Below are positions 34,206 through 42,963 of a DNA stretch of 64,000 nucleotides, piece after piece. The stretch comes from Gaiellasilicea sp963731615 (GTDB taxonomy: Bacteria > Actinomycetota > Thermoleophilia > Gaiellales > Gaiellaceae). The stretch is from the NCBI GenBank assembly GCA_963731615.1, contig CAVSWD010000008.1, forward strand, positions 124,001 to 188,000. Direction: 5' to 3'. Positions within the stretch are counted from its first letter, which is position 1; each line of letters starts with the position of its first letter. The position numbers and the translations under genes were made by a program. The notes under the pieces were generated by a model. It saw nothing but the letters and a program-made list of their open reading frames with translations, was not told where the DNA came from and did not search any database.

Positions 34206-35488
34206 GCGAGCCGACGCCCCCCGAGGGCGGCGGCAAGGTCGAGAACCCGGCCACGGGCGGCGACTACGCGCCGAGCGTGGCCGCGCGGTACGCGTTGGCA
34301 CAGAAGGCCGGCGGCCTCGTCGTGCCGCTGCTGACGGTGATGCTGGCCTTCTTCATCGGCGGGCTCGTGGTGCTGGCCACGACCGGGAAGAACCCGCTCA
34401 ACACCTACAAGGCGATCTTCGAGGGCGCGGGCTTGAACTGGTTCCTCGAGGTCGGCAGCTACGAGCTGCGGATCCCGTTCACGAACGCGCACATCCCCTT
34501 CCCGTGGAACACGAATGACTTCGACTCCCTCGCGGCGCTGAACCTCCAGCAGACGCTGATCATCTGGGTGACGCTCGTGCTCACCGGCCTCGCGGTCGCG
34601 TTTGCGTTTCGGTGCGGCATGTTCAACATCGGCGGCCAGGGCCAGTACCTGTCGGGTGGAATCATCGCCGTCTGGATCGGCTCGGAGCTGCCGAGCCTGC
34701 CGGGGCTCGTCCACATCCTCGCGGCGGTCGTGGGCGGCGCGCTGGCGGGTGCGCTCTGGGCCGGGATCGCCGGGTTCCTCAAGGCGACCGTTGGCGCCCA
34801 CGAAGTGATCACGACGATCATGCTCAACTGGATCGCGGTCTGGGTCGGCGTCTATCTCTTCTCGCTCGGCGGGCCGCTCCAGAACGACACGCAGCCTTTC
34901 GTGCCGGTCTCGAACGACGTCCTCGAGGAGTCGAAGCTGAAGGTCTTCTGGGGCGATCCGCTGCTGCAGGGGCTCCACGCCGGCTTCTTCGTCGCACTCG
35001 CGGCGCTCGTCGTCTACTGGATCACGCTCAACCGGACGACGCTCGGCTACGAGGTGCGGGCGGTCGGCTTCAGCCCCGAGGCGGCCAGGTACGGAGGCAT
35101 CTCGGTCGCCCGCAACTACTTCCTCGCGATGGCGATCTCGGGCCTGTTCGCGGGTCTCGCCGGCGCGATCGACGTCGTCGGTTGGCAGTACCGGCTGAAC
35201 ACGAACGACGTGCTGCTCCCTTCGATCGCCTTCGTCGGGATCGCGGTCGCGCTGCTCGGGCGTAACACGGCGGTCGGAGTGGGGCTGGCGGCGCTGCTCT
35301 TCGCCGCGCTCACGACCGGAACCTCGACGCGCAACCTCGACCCGGAGATCTTCAGACCGGAGCTTGCGTCCAACCTGACCGTGCTGATCCAGGGGTTGGT
35401 CGTGCTCTTCGTCGGCGCCGACGTGCTGATCCTCTCGGTCATCGGGCTCCGAAAGCGCCGGCGTCAGACCGCGGCGGTGGTCGAGTGA
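34202..35488 (+). CDS. Nucleoside ABC transporter permease 1
   Basis: 428 residues, BPD_transp_2 family, with about nine to ten membrane helices and the cytoplasmic coupling segment ending RAVGFSPEAARYGGI. An unusually long insert of about 60 residues between the first two helices (around YELRIPFTNAHIPFPWNTND) is predicted to face outside. The GTG overlaps the ATPase stop (GTGA); the upstream in-frame extension is inside the ATPase gene and is rejected. Confidence 0.9.
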   Translation: MSEPTPPEGGGKVENPATGGDYAPSVAARYALAQKAGGLVVPLLTVMLAFFIGGLVVLATTGKNPLNTYKAIFEGAGLNWFLEVGSYELRIPFTNAHIPFPWNTNDFDSLAALNLQQTLIIWVTLVLTGLAVAFAFRCGMFNIGGQGQYLSGGIIAVWIGSELPSLPGLVHILAAVVGGALAGALWAGIAGFLKATVGAHEVITTIMLNWIAVWVGVYLFSLGGPLQNDTQPFVPVSNDVLEESKLKVFWGDPLLQGLHAGFFVALAALVVYWITLNRTTLGYEVRAVGFSPEAARYGGISVARNYFLAMAISGLFAGLAGAIDVVGWQYRLNTNDVLLPSIAFVGIAVALLGRNTAVGVGLAALLFAALTTGTSTRNLDPEIFRPELASNLTVLIQGLVVLFVGADVLILSVIGLRKRRRQTAAVVE

Positions 35489-36678
35489 TCGACCGGCTGG
35501 TCTCCTGGCGACCGTCACCGCCACGGGCGGCGGCCTGGTTCGGGATCCTCCTCGGCCTGCTTGCCTTCTGGGTGGCGCTGCCGCCGCTGAAGGTCCGCGA
35601 GCCGGTGGTGCCGGTCGTGATCGGGATCTTCGCGATCGCGATCGGGATCGGCGCGCTCTCGCGCGGCGTCCGCCGGGTCGGCTGGGGGGCGGTCGCGATC
35701 GGTGCGCTCGGGATCGTGCTCGGCTATCTCGCGACGCGCTCGAGCGTCGGGCACCTCGACCAGGTCGTCGTCTGGTCGGCGCTGACCGCCGCGATGCTCC
35801 GCTACGCGACTCCGCTCGCGTTCGCGGCCATGGGTGGCATCTTCTCCGAGCGCAGCGGCGTCGTGAACATCGGCCTCGAAGGGATGATGCTCGCGGGCGC
35901 CTTCTTCGGCATCCTCGGCGCCGACAAGCTGAACTCGTGGCCGCTCGGCCTGCTCTGCGCCGTGCTCGCGGGCGGCGCCTTCGCGCTCCTGCACGCCTTC
36001 TTCGCGATCCACCTCCGCGCCGACCAGATCGTCGGCGGAACCGCGATCAACTTCCTCGCCCTGGGGATCACCGGGTACCTGTTCATCGACATCTACGGCG
36101 GGGAAGGTACGCCGCCGGACGTGCCCGCCATCCCGGACGTGCACCTCAGCTTCCTCGAGGACTGGTACTTCATCGGGCCCGTCCTCGGCCAGCTGAACCT
36201 GATGATCTGGCTCGCGTTCCTGACGATCGTGGCGACGTGGGTCGTCCTCTTCAAGACCCCGATCGGCCTGCGCATCCGGGCTGTCGGTGAGCACCCGCGC
36301 GCGGCGGACACGGTCGGGATCTCGGTCTACGGCACTCGCTATGCGGCGGTGACGCTCTCGGGCATTCTCGCCGCACTCGGCGGGGCCTACATCTCGATCG
36401 GGTTCGTGAACTCGTTCAACCAGAACATGACCGTGGGTCGCGGCTTCATCGCCCTGGCGGCCGTCATCTTCGGCAACTGGCGCCCGTGGGGCGCGGCCGC
36501 CGCAGCGCTCCTGTTCGGCTTCTCGAGCGCGCTCGCTCAACGTCTGCCCGCGTACTCGGAATCGGCTGCGGTGCTCTTCCAGGCGTTGCCGTACCTGCTC
36601 ACTCTGATCGCGGTCGCCGGGGTGATCGGCCGCTCGATTCCGCCCGCAGCGGTCGGCCGGCCCTACCAGAAGCAGTGA
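35485..36678 (+). CDS. Nucleoside ABC transporter permease 2
   Basis: 397 residues, BPD_transp_2 family (NupQ/YufQ-like). About ten to eleven membrane helices; SGVVNIGLEGMMLAGAFFG and the coupling region IRAVGEHPRAADTVGIS are conserved. It has an extra N-terminal pair of helices (to about residue 80) before the canonical domain. It starts at a GTGA overlap. Confidence 0.9.
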   Translation: MIDRLVSWRPSPPRAAAWFGILLGLLAFWVALPPLKVREPVVPVVIGIFAIAIGIGALSRGVRRVGWGAVAIGALGIVLGYLATRSSVGHLDQVVVWSALTAAMLRYATPLAFAAMGGIFSERSGVVNIGLEGMMLAGAFFGILGADKLNSWPLGLLCAVLAGGAFALLHAFFAIHLRADQIVGGTAINFLALGITGYLFIDIYGGEGTPPDVPAIPDVHLSFLEDWYFIGPVLGQLNLMIWLAFLTIVATWVVLFKTPIGLRIRAVGEHPRAADTVGISVYGTRYAAVTLSGILAALGGAYISIGFVNSFNQNMTVGRGFIALAAVIFGNWRPWGAAAAALLFGFSSALAQRLPAYSESAAVLFQALPYLLTLIAVAGVIGRSIPPAAVGRPYQKQ

Positions 36679-37019
36679 GCTCCAACGGCGGCCCGCCGCG
36701 GCCGGGCAGCGCGCGCGCCTCGGTCGTCGTCGGCTTCCTCTCGGTCGCGGTGCTCCCGGTCGCGATCGCGGTGACGAACCGGTCGAACCGGTATGACCTG
36801 CTCCACGCCGCCTTCGCGATTCCGCTGGCGGCAGCGCTCGGGGCGCTGGCCGTCGCGCTCGCGCGCCGCGCCCGCTCGCGCCTTGCGCCGACCCTCGGGC
36901 ATGCCAAGGGCACGCGAACCGCCCGCGTCGGGCGCTTCCTCGGCCTGCTCGGCTTCCTGCTGGCGCTGACCGCGGCGGGCTCGGTCGCGGTGTACGCGGG
37001 CCTGTCCCTCTTGGATTAG
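36675..37019 (+). CDS. Small membrane protein of unknown function
   Basis: 114 residues with about three hydrophobic helices (about 16-32, 40-62 and 88-110) separated by a basic Arg-rich loop. The GTG start overlaps the permease stop, so it is translated with the transporter. It may be an accessory subunit, but no family was recognised. Confidence 0.65.
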   Translation: MSSNGGPPRPGSARASVVVGFLSVAVLPVAIAVTNRSNRYDLLHAAFAIPLAAALGALAVALARRARSRLAPTLGHAKGTRTARVGRFLGLLGFLLALTAAGSVAVYAGLSLLD

Positions 37020-37039
37020 GCCCTTTCCGACCCGGCCGC

Positions 37040-37045
37040 TACCAT
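37040..37045 (+). promoter_or_regulatory. Candidate leaderless -10 box (TACCAT) for the rodZ-recA operon
   Basis: TACCAT ends 6 nt before the GTG at 37052; no Shine-Dalgarno. It begins the run rodZ-like, cinA, thpR, recA, recX. Confidence 0.5.
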
Positions 37046-37051
37046 GCGCGG

Positions 37052-37786
37052 GTGTTCGAGATCGGAAACAGCCTCCGCGAGGCGCGCTTGCGCCGCGAGA
37101 TCGAGTTCGCGGAGGCCGAGTACGGGACGAAGATCCGCGGCAAATACCTGCGCGCGCTCGAGGACGAACGCTTCGAGCTGCTGCCGTCGCACACCTACGT
37201 CAAGGGCTTCCTGCGCTCCTACGCCGAGTACCTCGGCCTCGACGGCCAGCTCTACGTGGACGAGTACAACTCGCGCTACGTCACCGGCGAGGAGGATGCG
37301 CCGGTCCGCGCGACCCGCCGGGTGCCGGCCGCCAAGGCTCGCCGCACCGAGCGCCGGGAGTCCAACATCGTTTTGCTCGCCCTCACCGCGATCGGGATCG
37401 TCACCGCACTCGTGATCGTCGCTTGGCGCTTCGGCGGCGTCGAGGAGGAGCCCGTGCGCGGGCTGACGACTCCGAAGCAGCAAGCCGTGACACCGGCGCC
37501 GCAAGCGGCCGGCACGGCGCGGCTCGAGCTGCGCGCGACGAAGGGCGACTCGTACATGGTCGTCCGCTCGGGGAGCGCCATCGGCGAGGGGAACGTGCTG
37601 TACGAGGGCACGCTCGAGCGCCGTCAGAAGCAGCGGTTCGAGAGCAGGGTGCTGTGGCTCAGGCTCGAGACGCCGGGGAACGTGCTCGTGAGACTGAACG
37701 GCAACAGGGTCAAGCTGCCGAAGGCGGTCAAGGCGCAGGGCGTCTTCGTGACGGCGAAGAAGGTCTTCGCCGCCGACGCACGTTGA
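37052..37786 (+). CDS. RodZ-like membrane protein with HTH_25 domain
   Basis: 244 residues. An N-terminal helix-turn-helix of the RodZ type (SLREARLRREIEF, TKIRGKYLRALEDERFELL, then TYVKGFLRSYAEYLGLD), a basic linker, one membrane helix at about 105-125, and an extracytoplasmic DUF4115-like beta domain (about 155-240). RodZ proteins link MreB to the wall machinery; rodZ-cinA-recA order is common in Gram-positive genomes. The true DNA- or MreB-binding role is not testable from sequence. Confidence 0.88.
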   Translation: MFEIGNSLREARLRREIEFAEAEYGTKIRGKYLRALEDERFELLPSHTYVKGFLRSYAEYLGLDGQLYVDEYNSRYVTGEEDAPVRATRRVPAAKARRTERRESNIVLLALTAIGIVTALVIVAWRFGGVEEEPVRGLTTPKQQAVTPAPQAAGTARLELRATKGDSYMVVRSGSAIGEGNVLYEGTLERRQKQRFESRVLWLRLETPGNVLVRLNGNRVKLPKAVKAQGVFVTAKKVFAADAR

Positions 37787-39066
37787 CGGCCGCTGCCCGC
37801 CCACGGGCGGTGATCGTCGTCACGGGCAGCGAGCTCGTCCGCGGCGAGCGCAACGACCTGAACGGGCCCTTCCTCGCGCGCTCGCTGCTCGCGCTCGGGC
37901 TCGAGCCGGCGCGAATCGAGATCGTCGGCGACGATCCCGCCGAGCTCGAAGCCGCTGTCCGCGAGGCGGTCGAGTCGGCGGAGCTGGTCGCGTGCTCCGG
38001 CGGCCTCGGGCCGACGCACGACGACCGGACGGTCGAGGTGGTCGCGCGCGTCGCCGGCCTGCCGCTCGCGGTCGACGAGGAGCTCGAGGCCGAGATCGAG
38101 GGCTTCTCGCGGCGCGTCGCCGAGCGGATGAAGCGGCCGTACGCCGACTTCGCCGAAGGCGTCCGCAAGCAGGCGACTATCCCCGAGGGAGCGACGTGCC
38201 TCGGGCTGGCGGGCACCGCCCCGGGCCTCGTGATCATGGCGAGTGAGACGCCGGTGATCGTCCTGCCCGGGCCACCCGCAGAGCTGCAGCGGCTCTGGCC
38301 GAACGCGCTCGAGGCGGAGGTAGTGCGCCGCGTCCTCGACCGGGGCGAGCCGCCGTTGCGGCGGACACTCCGGTTCTTCGGTCCCGGCGAGTCTCAGGTC
38401 GCGCAGGCGTTTCAAGAGGCGGGTGCCGACGGCGACGGGCTGGAGGTGACGATCTGCGCCCGCAACTTCGAGGTGCACGTCGACCTAGTCGCCGCGCCGT
38501 TTGCGGAAGACCGGATGCTCGAACTCGAGTCGGCGCTGTCCGAGCGCCTCAGCCGGTTTCTCTACTCCTCGGACGGCCGCACGGTCGAGGAGCTGGTGCT
38601 CGACCGCTGCCGTGAGCGCGAGTGGTCGCTGGCGACGGCCGAGTCGTGCACGGGCGGGCTGATCGCGGCCGCATTGACGTCGATCCCGGGCTCGACGGAG
38701 GTGATCGTCGGCGGGATCGTCGCCTACTCGAACGAGGTCAAGACCGAGCAGCTCCACGTGCCGCCGGCGCTGATCGAGGAGCACGGAGCCGTGTCCGCGG
38801 AGGTGGCAGCGGCAATGGCCCGCGGTGCGCGCGAGCGGCTCGGTGTCGACGTGGCGATCTCGGTCACCGGCGTCGCCGGGCCGGGCGGCGGCAGCGAGGC
38901 CAAGCCCGTGGGGCTCGTCTACTACCACGTCGAGACCTCGGAGGGCGGCCGCGGCGCCAGCTTCGACTTCCCCGGCGACCGCGACTCGATCCGGCGCCGC
39001 TCCGTCGTCGCGTCGCTGCACCTCGCGTTGCGGATGTTGGAACAGAACCGACACGCTTCCGTGTGA
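37783..39066 (+). CDS. cinA: CinA-family protein (competence/damage-inducible, NMN deamidase domain)
   Basis: 427 residues. The N-terminal molybdopterin-binding-like domain (VTGSELVRGERNDLNGPF, GGLGPTHDD) is followed by a C-terminal PncC-type nicotinamide-mononucleotide deamidase domain (TAESCTGGLIAAALTSIPGS, GVAGPGGGSEAKPVG). It recycles NMN; cinA often precedes recA. The TTG start sits in a TTGA overlap with the rodZ-like stop. Confidence 0.93.
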   Translation: MTAAARPRAVIVVTGSELVRGERNDLNGPFLARSLLALGLEPARIEIVGDDPAELEAAVREAVESAELVACSGGLGPTHDDRTVEVVARVAGLPLAVDEELEAEIEGFSRRVAERMKRPYADFAEGVRKQATIPEGATCLGLAGTAPGLVIMASETPVIVLPGPPAELQRLWPNALEAEVVRRVLDRGEPPLRRTLRFFGPGESQVAQAFQEAGADGDGLEVTICARNFEVHVDLVAAPFAEDRMLELESALSERLSRFLYSSDGRTVEELVLDRCREREWSLATAESCTGGLIAAALTSIPGSTEVIVGGIVAYSNEVKTEQLHVPPALIEEHGAVSAEVAAAMARGARERLGVDVAISVTGVAGPGGGSEAKPVGLVYYHVETSEGGRGASFDFPGDRDSIRRRSVVASLHLALRMLEQNRHASV

Positions 39067-39626
39067 ACTCGCCGGGTAGCGTGACCGGCGATGAGCGCCT
39101 CCGCCTCTTCCTTGCGCTGCGATTACCCGACGACGTCCTCCAGGCGGTCGTCGAGTGGCAGGGACGAGCACTTCGAGGGCGGATCGTCCCGCCGGCAAAC
39201 CTCCATGTCACGCTGGCCTTTCTCGGCACGCGGCCGGCCGTCGAGCTCCAGTCGATCCTCGCCGTGCTCGAGCAGGCTGCTCGCGGGTCGTCGCAACCGC
39301 TGTTCGAGGTCGTGCGCTGGCGCGAGACGCGGGCTGCGGGCATGCTGGTGCTCCGCGACCTCACGGCCGCCGGCACCGAGCTGGCAGGGCAACTGCACCA
39401 GGCGCTGGCGGAGCTCGGCGTCTACGAGCCCGAGTCTCGCCCCTGGCTGCCGCATCTCACCGTTCTCCGCTATCGCGAGCGTCCGCACCTGTCGCCGCCG
39501 CTGCCCGACCTCGGCAGGTTCGCTCCGTCCGAGGCAGCTGCTTATCTATCCCGTCTGCACCCGTCCGGGGCTGAATATGTCTTGCTCCAATCGTTTCCGC
39601 TGAATCGACCAACTGCAGGAGGATGA
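39063..39626 (+). CDS. thpR: RNA 2',3'-cyclic phosphodiesterase (2'-5' RNA ligase family)
   Basis: 187 residues. Two HxT motifs of the 2H phosphoesterase fold are visible: HVTLAF and HLTVLRY. RLFLALRLPDDV near the N-terminus is typical. It hydrolyses 2',3'-cyclic phosphate RNA ends. It starts at a GTGA overlap with cinA and is followed directly by recA. Confidence 0.92.
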   Translation: MNSPGSVTGDERLRLFLALRLPDDVLQAVVEWQGRALRGRIVPPANLHVTLAFLGTRPAVELQSILAVLEQAARGSSQPLFEVVRWRETRAAGMLVLRDLTAAGTELAGQLHQALAELGVYEPESRPWLPHLTVLRYRERPHLSPPLPDLGRFAPSEAAAYLSRLHPSGAEYVLLQSFPLNRPTAGG

Positions 39627-39630
39627 GTCC

Positions 39631-40752
39631 ATGAACCGCGAGGAAGCTCTCGACGTCGCTCTCGGGCAGATCGAGCGTCAGTTCGGCAAAGGCTCGGTCA
39701 TGAAGATGAGCGACCAGGCGCAGGTGCAGATCGGAGCGATCTCGACGGGGTCGCTCGTGCTCGACCTCGCGCTCGGGATCGGGGGATTGCCGCGCGGCCG
39801 TGTGGTCGAGGTCTTCGGCCCGGAGAGCTCGGGCAAGACGACCCTCGTCTACCACGTGATCGCCGAGGCTCAGCGCCGCGGCGGCATCTGCGCCTTCATC
39901 GACGCCGAGCACGCGATGGACCCGCAGTACGCGCGCAAGATCGGCGTCAATGTCGACGATCTCCTCGTCTCGCAGCCGGACACCGGCGAGCAGGCGCTCG
40001 AGATCACGGAGCTGCTCGTGCGCTCCGGCGCGCTCGACGTGGTCGCGGTCGACTCCGTCGCCGCGTTGACGCCCAAGGCGGAGATCGAGGGCGAGATGGG
40101 GGACAGCCACGTCGGCCTCCAGGCCCGGCTGATGAGCCAGGCGCTGCGCAAGCTCGCCGGCACGCTCAACCGCACCGACACGATCTGCCTCTTCACAAAC
40201 CAGCTGCGCGAGAAGATCGGGGTCATGTTCGGCAGCCCCGAGACGACGCCGGGCGGCCGCGCGCTCAAGTTCTACTCCTCGGTGCGGCTCGATATCCGCC
40301 GGATCGAGACGTTGAAGGACGGAGCGGAGGCCTACGGCAACCGCGTCCGCGTCAAGGTGGTGAAGAACAAGGTTGCGCCGCCGTTCAAGCAGGCCGAGTT
40401 CGACATCATCTACGGCGCCGGCATCTCCTGGGAGAGCACGGTGCTGGACGTCGGGATCGAGCGGAAGATCGTGCAGAAGTCCGGCTCGTACTTCAGCTTC
40501 GGCGACGAGCGGCTCGGCCAGGGACGCCAGAACGCAGCGTCGTTCCTGAAGGAGCATCCGGACCTCGTCCAGCAGATCCTCCAGCAGATTCAGGCGCAGG
40601 CGGGCCCGGACCAAGCCGTCTCAGCCCGGTTGCTGCCGACGGTGGCGGGAGCCGAGCAGGCCGTTACCCCGGTCGAGGAGATCGAGGACGTCGACGACGT
40701 CGAGGTTGCCGCGGCGGCCGAGAAGGCCGAGGAGGCCGCTTCCGCCGCCTAG
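39631..40752 (+). CDS. recA: Recombinase RecA
   Basis: 373 residues. Walker A GPESSGKTT at about 64-72, the MAW region, loop L2 (FTNQLREKIGVMFGSPETTP, split by function at GSPETT) and the C-terminal acidic tail are all typical. It drives strand exchange and the SOS response. There is no intein. The ATG has AGGAGG at 39617-39622. No LexA box is visible immediately upstream, so SOS control would have to act at the operon promoter near 37040 or elsewhere. Confidence 0.98.
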   Translation: MNREEALDVALGQIERQFGKGSVMKMSDQAQVQIGAISTGSLVLDLALGIGGLPRGRVVEVFGPESSGKTTLVYHVIAEAQRRGGICAFIDAEHAMDPQYARKIGVNVDDLLVSQPDTGEQALEITELLVRSGALDVVAVDSVAALTPKAEIEGEMGDSHVGLQARLMSQALRKLAGTLNRTDTICLFTNQLREKIGVMFGSPETTPGGRALKFYSSVRLDIRRIETLKDGAEAYGNRVRVKVVKNKVAPPFKQAEFDIIYGAGISWESTVLDVGIERKIVQKSGSYFSFGDERLGQGRQNAASFLKEHPDLVQQILQQIQAQAGPDQAVSARLLPTVAGAEQAVTPVEEIEDVDDVEVAAAAEKAEEAASAA

Positions 40753-41166
40753 ATGACTGAGACCGACGCAGTCGAGACGGCGCTGCGTGCCCTGCGTCAC
40801 CGTGACCGTTCCGTCGCGGAGCTCGACGCGCGCCTGCGCGAGCGTGGAGTGGGGGAGGCGGCGCGACAGGAAGCGCTCGAGACGCTCGAGCGGATCGGCT
40901 ATCTGGACGACGAGCGCTTCGCCCGCACGCGGGCGGAGCAGCTCGCCGCACGGGCGTCAGGCGACGCATTGATCCGGCACGACCTCGAGCGGCGCGGGAT
41001 CGACGCGGAGGTGGTCGCGGTCGCGCTCGACTCGCTCGCGCCCGAGCGCGAACGGGCTCAGCGCATCGTCACCAGCCGCGGGCGGAGTGCCAAGACGGCC
41101 CGGTACCTGGCCTCGCGCGGCTTCGGTGCGGAAGCCCTCGACGCAGCCGTTGCAGCCGAGGACTGA
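40753..41166 (+). CDS. recX: RecA regulatory protein RecX
   Basis: 137 residues made of three-helix repeats: ALRHRDRSVAELDARLRERG, LETLERIGYLDDERFARTRA and RHDLERRGIDAEVVA match RecX modules. RecX limits RecA filament growth. The ATG follows the recA stop with no gap. It is somewhat short for the family. Confidence 0.9.
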   Translation: MTETDAVETALRALRHRDRSVAELDARLRERGVGEAARQEALETLERIGYLDDERFARTRAEQLAARASGDALIRHDLERRGIDAEVVAVALDSLAPERERAQRIVTSRGRSAKTARYLASRGFGAEALDAAVAAED

Positions 41167-41173
41167 GAAGCGA

Positions 41174-41179
41174 TAGGAT
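41174..41179 (+). promoter_or_regulatory. Candidate -10 box (TAGGAT) upstream of rny
   Basis: TAGGAT lies 8 nt after the recX stop codon and 5 nt before a GTG that opens an 11-codon mini-ORF. It is the best promoter candidate for the ~230-nt rny leader. Confidence 0.45.
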
Positions 41180-41184
41180 CGGCA

Positions 41185-41220
41185 GTGCTTCCATTCGACG
41201 TTTTACCTGCAAGCGCGTGA
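41185..41220 (+). CDS. Possible 11-residue leader peptide in the rny leader
   Basis: GTG at 41185 begins VLPFDVLPASA followed by TGA. It would be translated leaderlessly from the TAGGAT box. Two Pro and three Leu/Val codons give no obvious amino-acid attenuation signal. It may be chance. Confidence 0.3.
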   Translation: MLPFDVLPASA

Positions 41221-41416
41221 TTTTCCGAAACGACTGAAACCTTGGCTCTCTCAACCACTTCAACCGTCTTGTTCCACGGCCGCTCGGGAGGACACTCCAG
41301 CTCGACCGTGATCTAAGGCGCCAGGACCGGAGCGCGGCCGTGCAGGCCGGCGCCGGATGTGAGCACCCGCGACAGCTGTCGCGGAATCCACCTTCTCCCC
41401 TTGGAGGCAGGACGGC
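41221..41416 (+). promoter_or_regulatory. rny leader region with an 18-bp perfect palindrome
   Basis: The region holds no gene. It starts AT-richer than its surroundings, then carries GGCGCC repeats that could pair across about 40 nt, the perfect palindrome CCGCGACAGCTGTCGCGG (41367-41384) and a Shine-Dalgarno (GGAGGC) before the rny ATG. The palindrome could be a protein-binding operator or an RNA hairpin. Confidence 0.5.
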
Positions 41417-42916
41417 ATGCTCACTGCGGTTGTGGCGCTACTAGGACTGGCGATCGGCGCGGCCGTGGCAACGACTTTCCTGATGCTGCGCAGCGGTTCT
41501 CGGGTTCACGTGGCCGAGCGCGAGGCCGAGACGATCCGCCGCGAGGCACAGATCGAGGGCCGCGAGCTCGCCGTCACGCTCCGGGCGGAGATCGAGGACG
41601 AGGTTCAGAGTCGTCGCGCCGAGGCCGCGAAGATCGACGAGCGGATCCGGCAGCTCGAGCACGAGCTCGAGCTCAAGTCCACGGAGATCACGCGCCGCGA
41701 GCAGGGCCTCGCCGACCGCGAGACGCACGTGAAGCTGCTGCAGGAGGAGTTGAAGACGGCGAAGGACGAGGCGGTTGTCCAGCTCGAGAAGGTCGGTGGG
41801 CTGACGGTCGCAGAGGCGAAGCACCATCTGCTCGAGCGGTCGCAGGATCTGATCCGACACGAGCTGGCGCGCAGCGTCCGCCAACAGGAAGAGGAAGCCC
41901 GGACCGAATCGCGGCGACGCGCCCGAGCCCTGATCGCCGACGCGCTCCAGCGGGTCGCCGCCAGCCACACGGCCGAGACGACGGTCACCGTGGTCGAGCT
42001 CCCGTCCGACGACATGAAAGGGCGGATCATCGGCCGGGAAGGCCGCAACATCCGCGCACTCGAGCACCTCACCGGTGTCGACTTCATCATCGACGACACC
42101 CCGCAGGCAGTCGTCCTCTCCTCCTTCGACGGCCTCCGGCGCGAGGTCGCGCGAACGACACTCGAGAAGCTGATCGAGGACGGCCGGATCCACCCGGCGC
42201 GAATCGAGGAGATGTACTACCTCTCCAAGGCGGAGCTCGAGGATCACGTCCGCCAGGCCGGCGAGCAGGCGGTGTTCGAGGCCAAGTGCGGCGAGTTCCA
42301 CGAGGAGCTCGTCAAGGTGCTCGGAAAGCTCCGCTACCGAACGAGCTACGGCCAGCACGTGCTCAAGCACACGCTCGAGGTCGTGCACCTGACGGGGATC
42401 ATGGCCAGCGAGCTCGGGGCCAGCGTCAAGACGGCGAAGCGGGCGGCGCTTCTGCACGACATCGGCAAGGCGATGACGCACGAAGTCGAGGGCTCGCATG
42501 CGGAGATCTCGGCCCAGCTGGCAAAGCGCTACGGCGAGAGCCAGGGTGTCGTGCACGCGATCGAGGCTCACCACTACGAGGTGCAGCCGCAGACGGTCGA
42601 GGCCGTCCTCCTGATCGCCGCCGATGCAATCTCGGCGTCACGCCCCGGCGCGCGCGGCGAGAGCCTCGAGCACTACATCAAGCGGCTCGGCGCGCTCGAG
42701 GACATCGCGACCGCAAAGCCCGGTGTCGCCAAGGCCTACGCGCTCCAGGCCGGCCGCGAGATCCGGGTGATGGTCGAGCCGACCGAAGTCGACGACGACG
42801 GTGCCGTGCTCCTCTCACACGAGATCGCCCGCGAGATCGAGGACCAGCTCGAGTACCCCGGCCAAGTGAAGGTGACTGTGATCCGAGAGAGCCGCGCAAT
42901 CGAAGTGGCGAAGTAG
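41417..42916 (+). CDS. rny: Ribonuclease Y
   Basis: 499 residues. An N-terminal membrane helix (about 2-22) anchors a long coiled coil (about 25-190). Then come a KH domain (GRIIGREGRNIRALEHLTG) and an HD domain (ALLHDIGKAM, then AIEAHHYEVQPQ). RNase Y is the main membrane-bound endonuclease that starts mRNA decay in many Gram-positive bacteria. The recX-rny-miaB order is conserved in related groups. Confidence 0.96.
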   Translation: MLTAVVALLGLAIGAAVATTFLMLRSGSRVHVAEREAETIRREAQIEGRELAVTLRAEIEDEVQSRRAEAAKIDERIRQLEHELELKSTEITRREQGLADRETHVKLLQEELKTAKDEAVVQLEKVGGLTVAEAKHHLLERSQDLIRHELARSVRQQEEEARTESRRRARALIADALQRVAASHTAETTVTVVELPSDDMKGRIIGREGRNIRALEHLTGVDFIIDDTPQAVVLSSFDGLRREVARTTLEKLIEDGRIHPARIEEMYYLSKAELEDHVRQAGEQAVFEAKCGEFHEELVKVLGKLRYRTSYGQHVLKHTLEVVHLTGIMASELGASVKTAKRAALLHDIGKAMTHEVEGSHAEISAQLAKRYGESQGVVHAIEAHHYEVQPQTVEAVLLIAADAISASRPGARGESLEHYIKRLGALEDIATAKPGVAKAYALQAGREIRVMVEPTEVDDDGAVLLSHEIAREIEDQLEYPGQVKVTVIRESRAIEVAK

Positions 42917-42921
42917 CGCGT

Positions 42922-42953
42922 CGTAAAGTCTGCTACTTGGCACCGGGCTAGAC
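42922..42953 (+). promoter_or_regulatory. Candidate promoter of miaB (GTAAAG-N20-TAGACT)
   Basis: GTAAAG, a 20-nt spacer with TTGGCACC, and TAGACT (42948-42953), which ends 10 nt before the ATG at 42964. It resembles the element before the BMP operon. Confidence 0.45.
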
Positions 42954-42963
42954 TGAGCGGCCG

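Noticed and set aside
39560..39630. SOS/LexA box in front of recA
   Set aside because: No palindrome of the actinobacterial or E. coli LexA type is visible; recA overlaps its operon neighbours.
39631..40752. Possible intein or unusual insertion in recA
   Set aside because: The protein is a normal 373 residues with all motifs contiguous.
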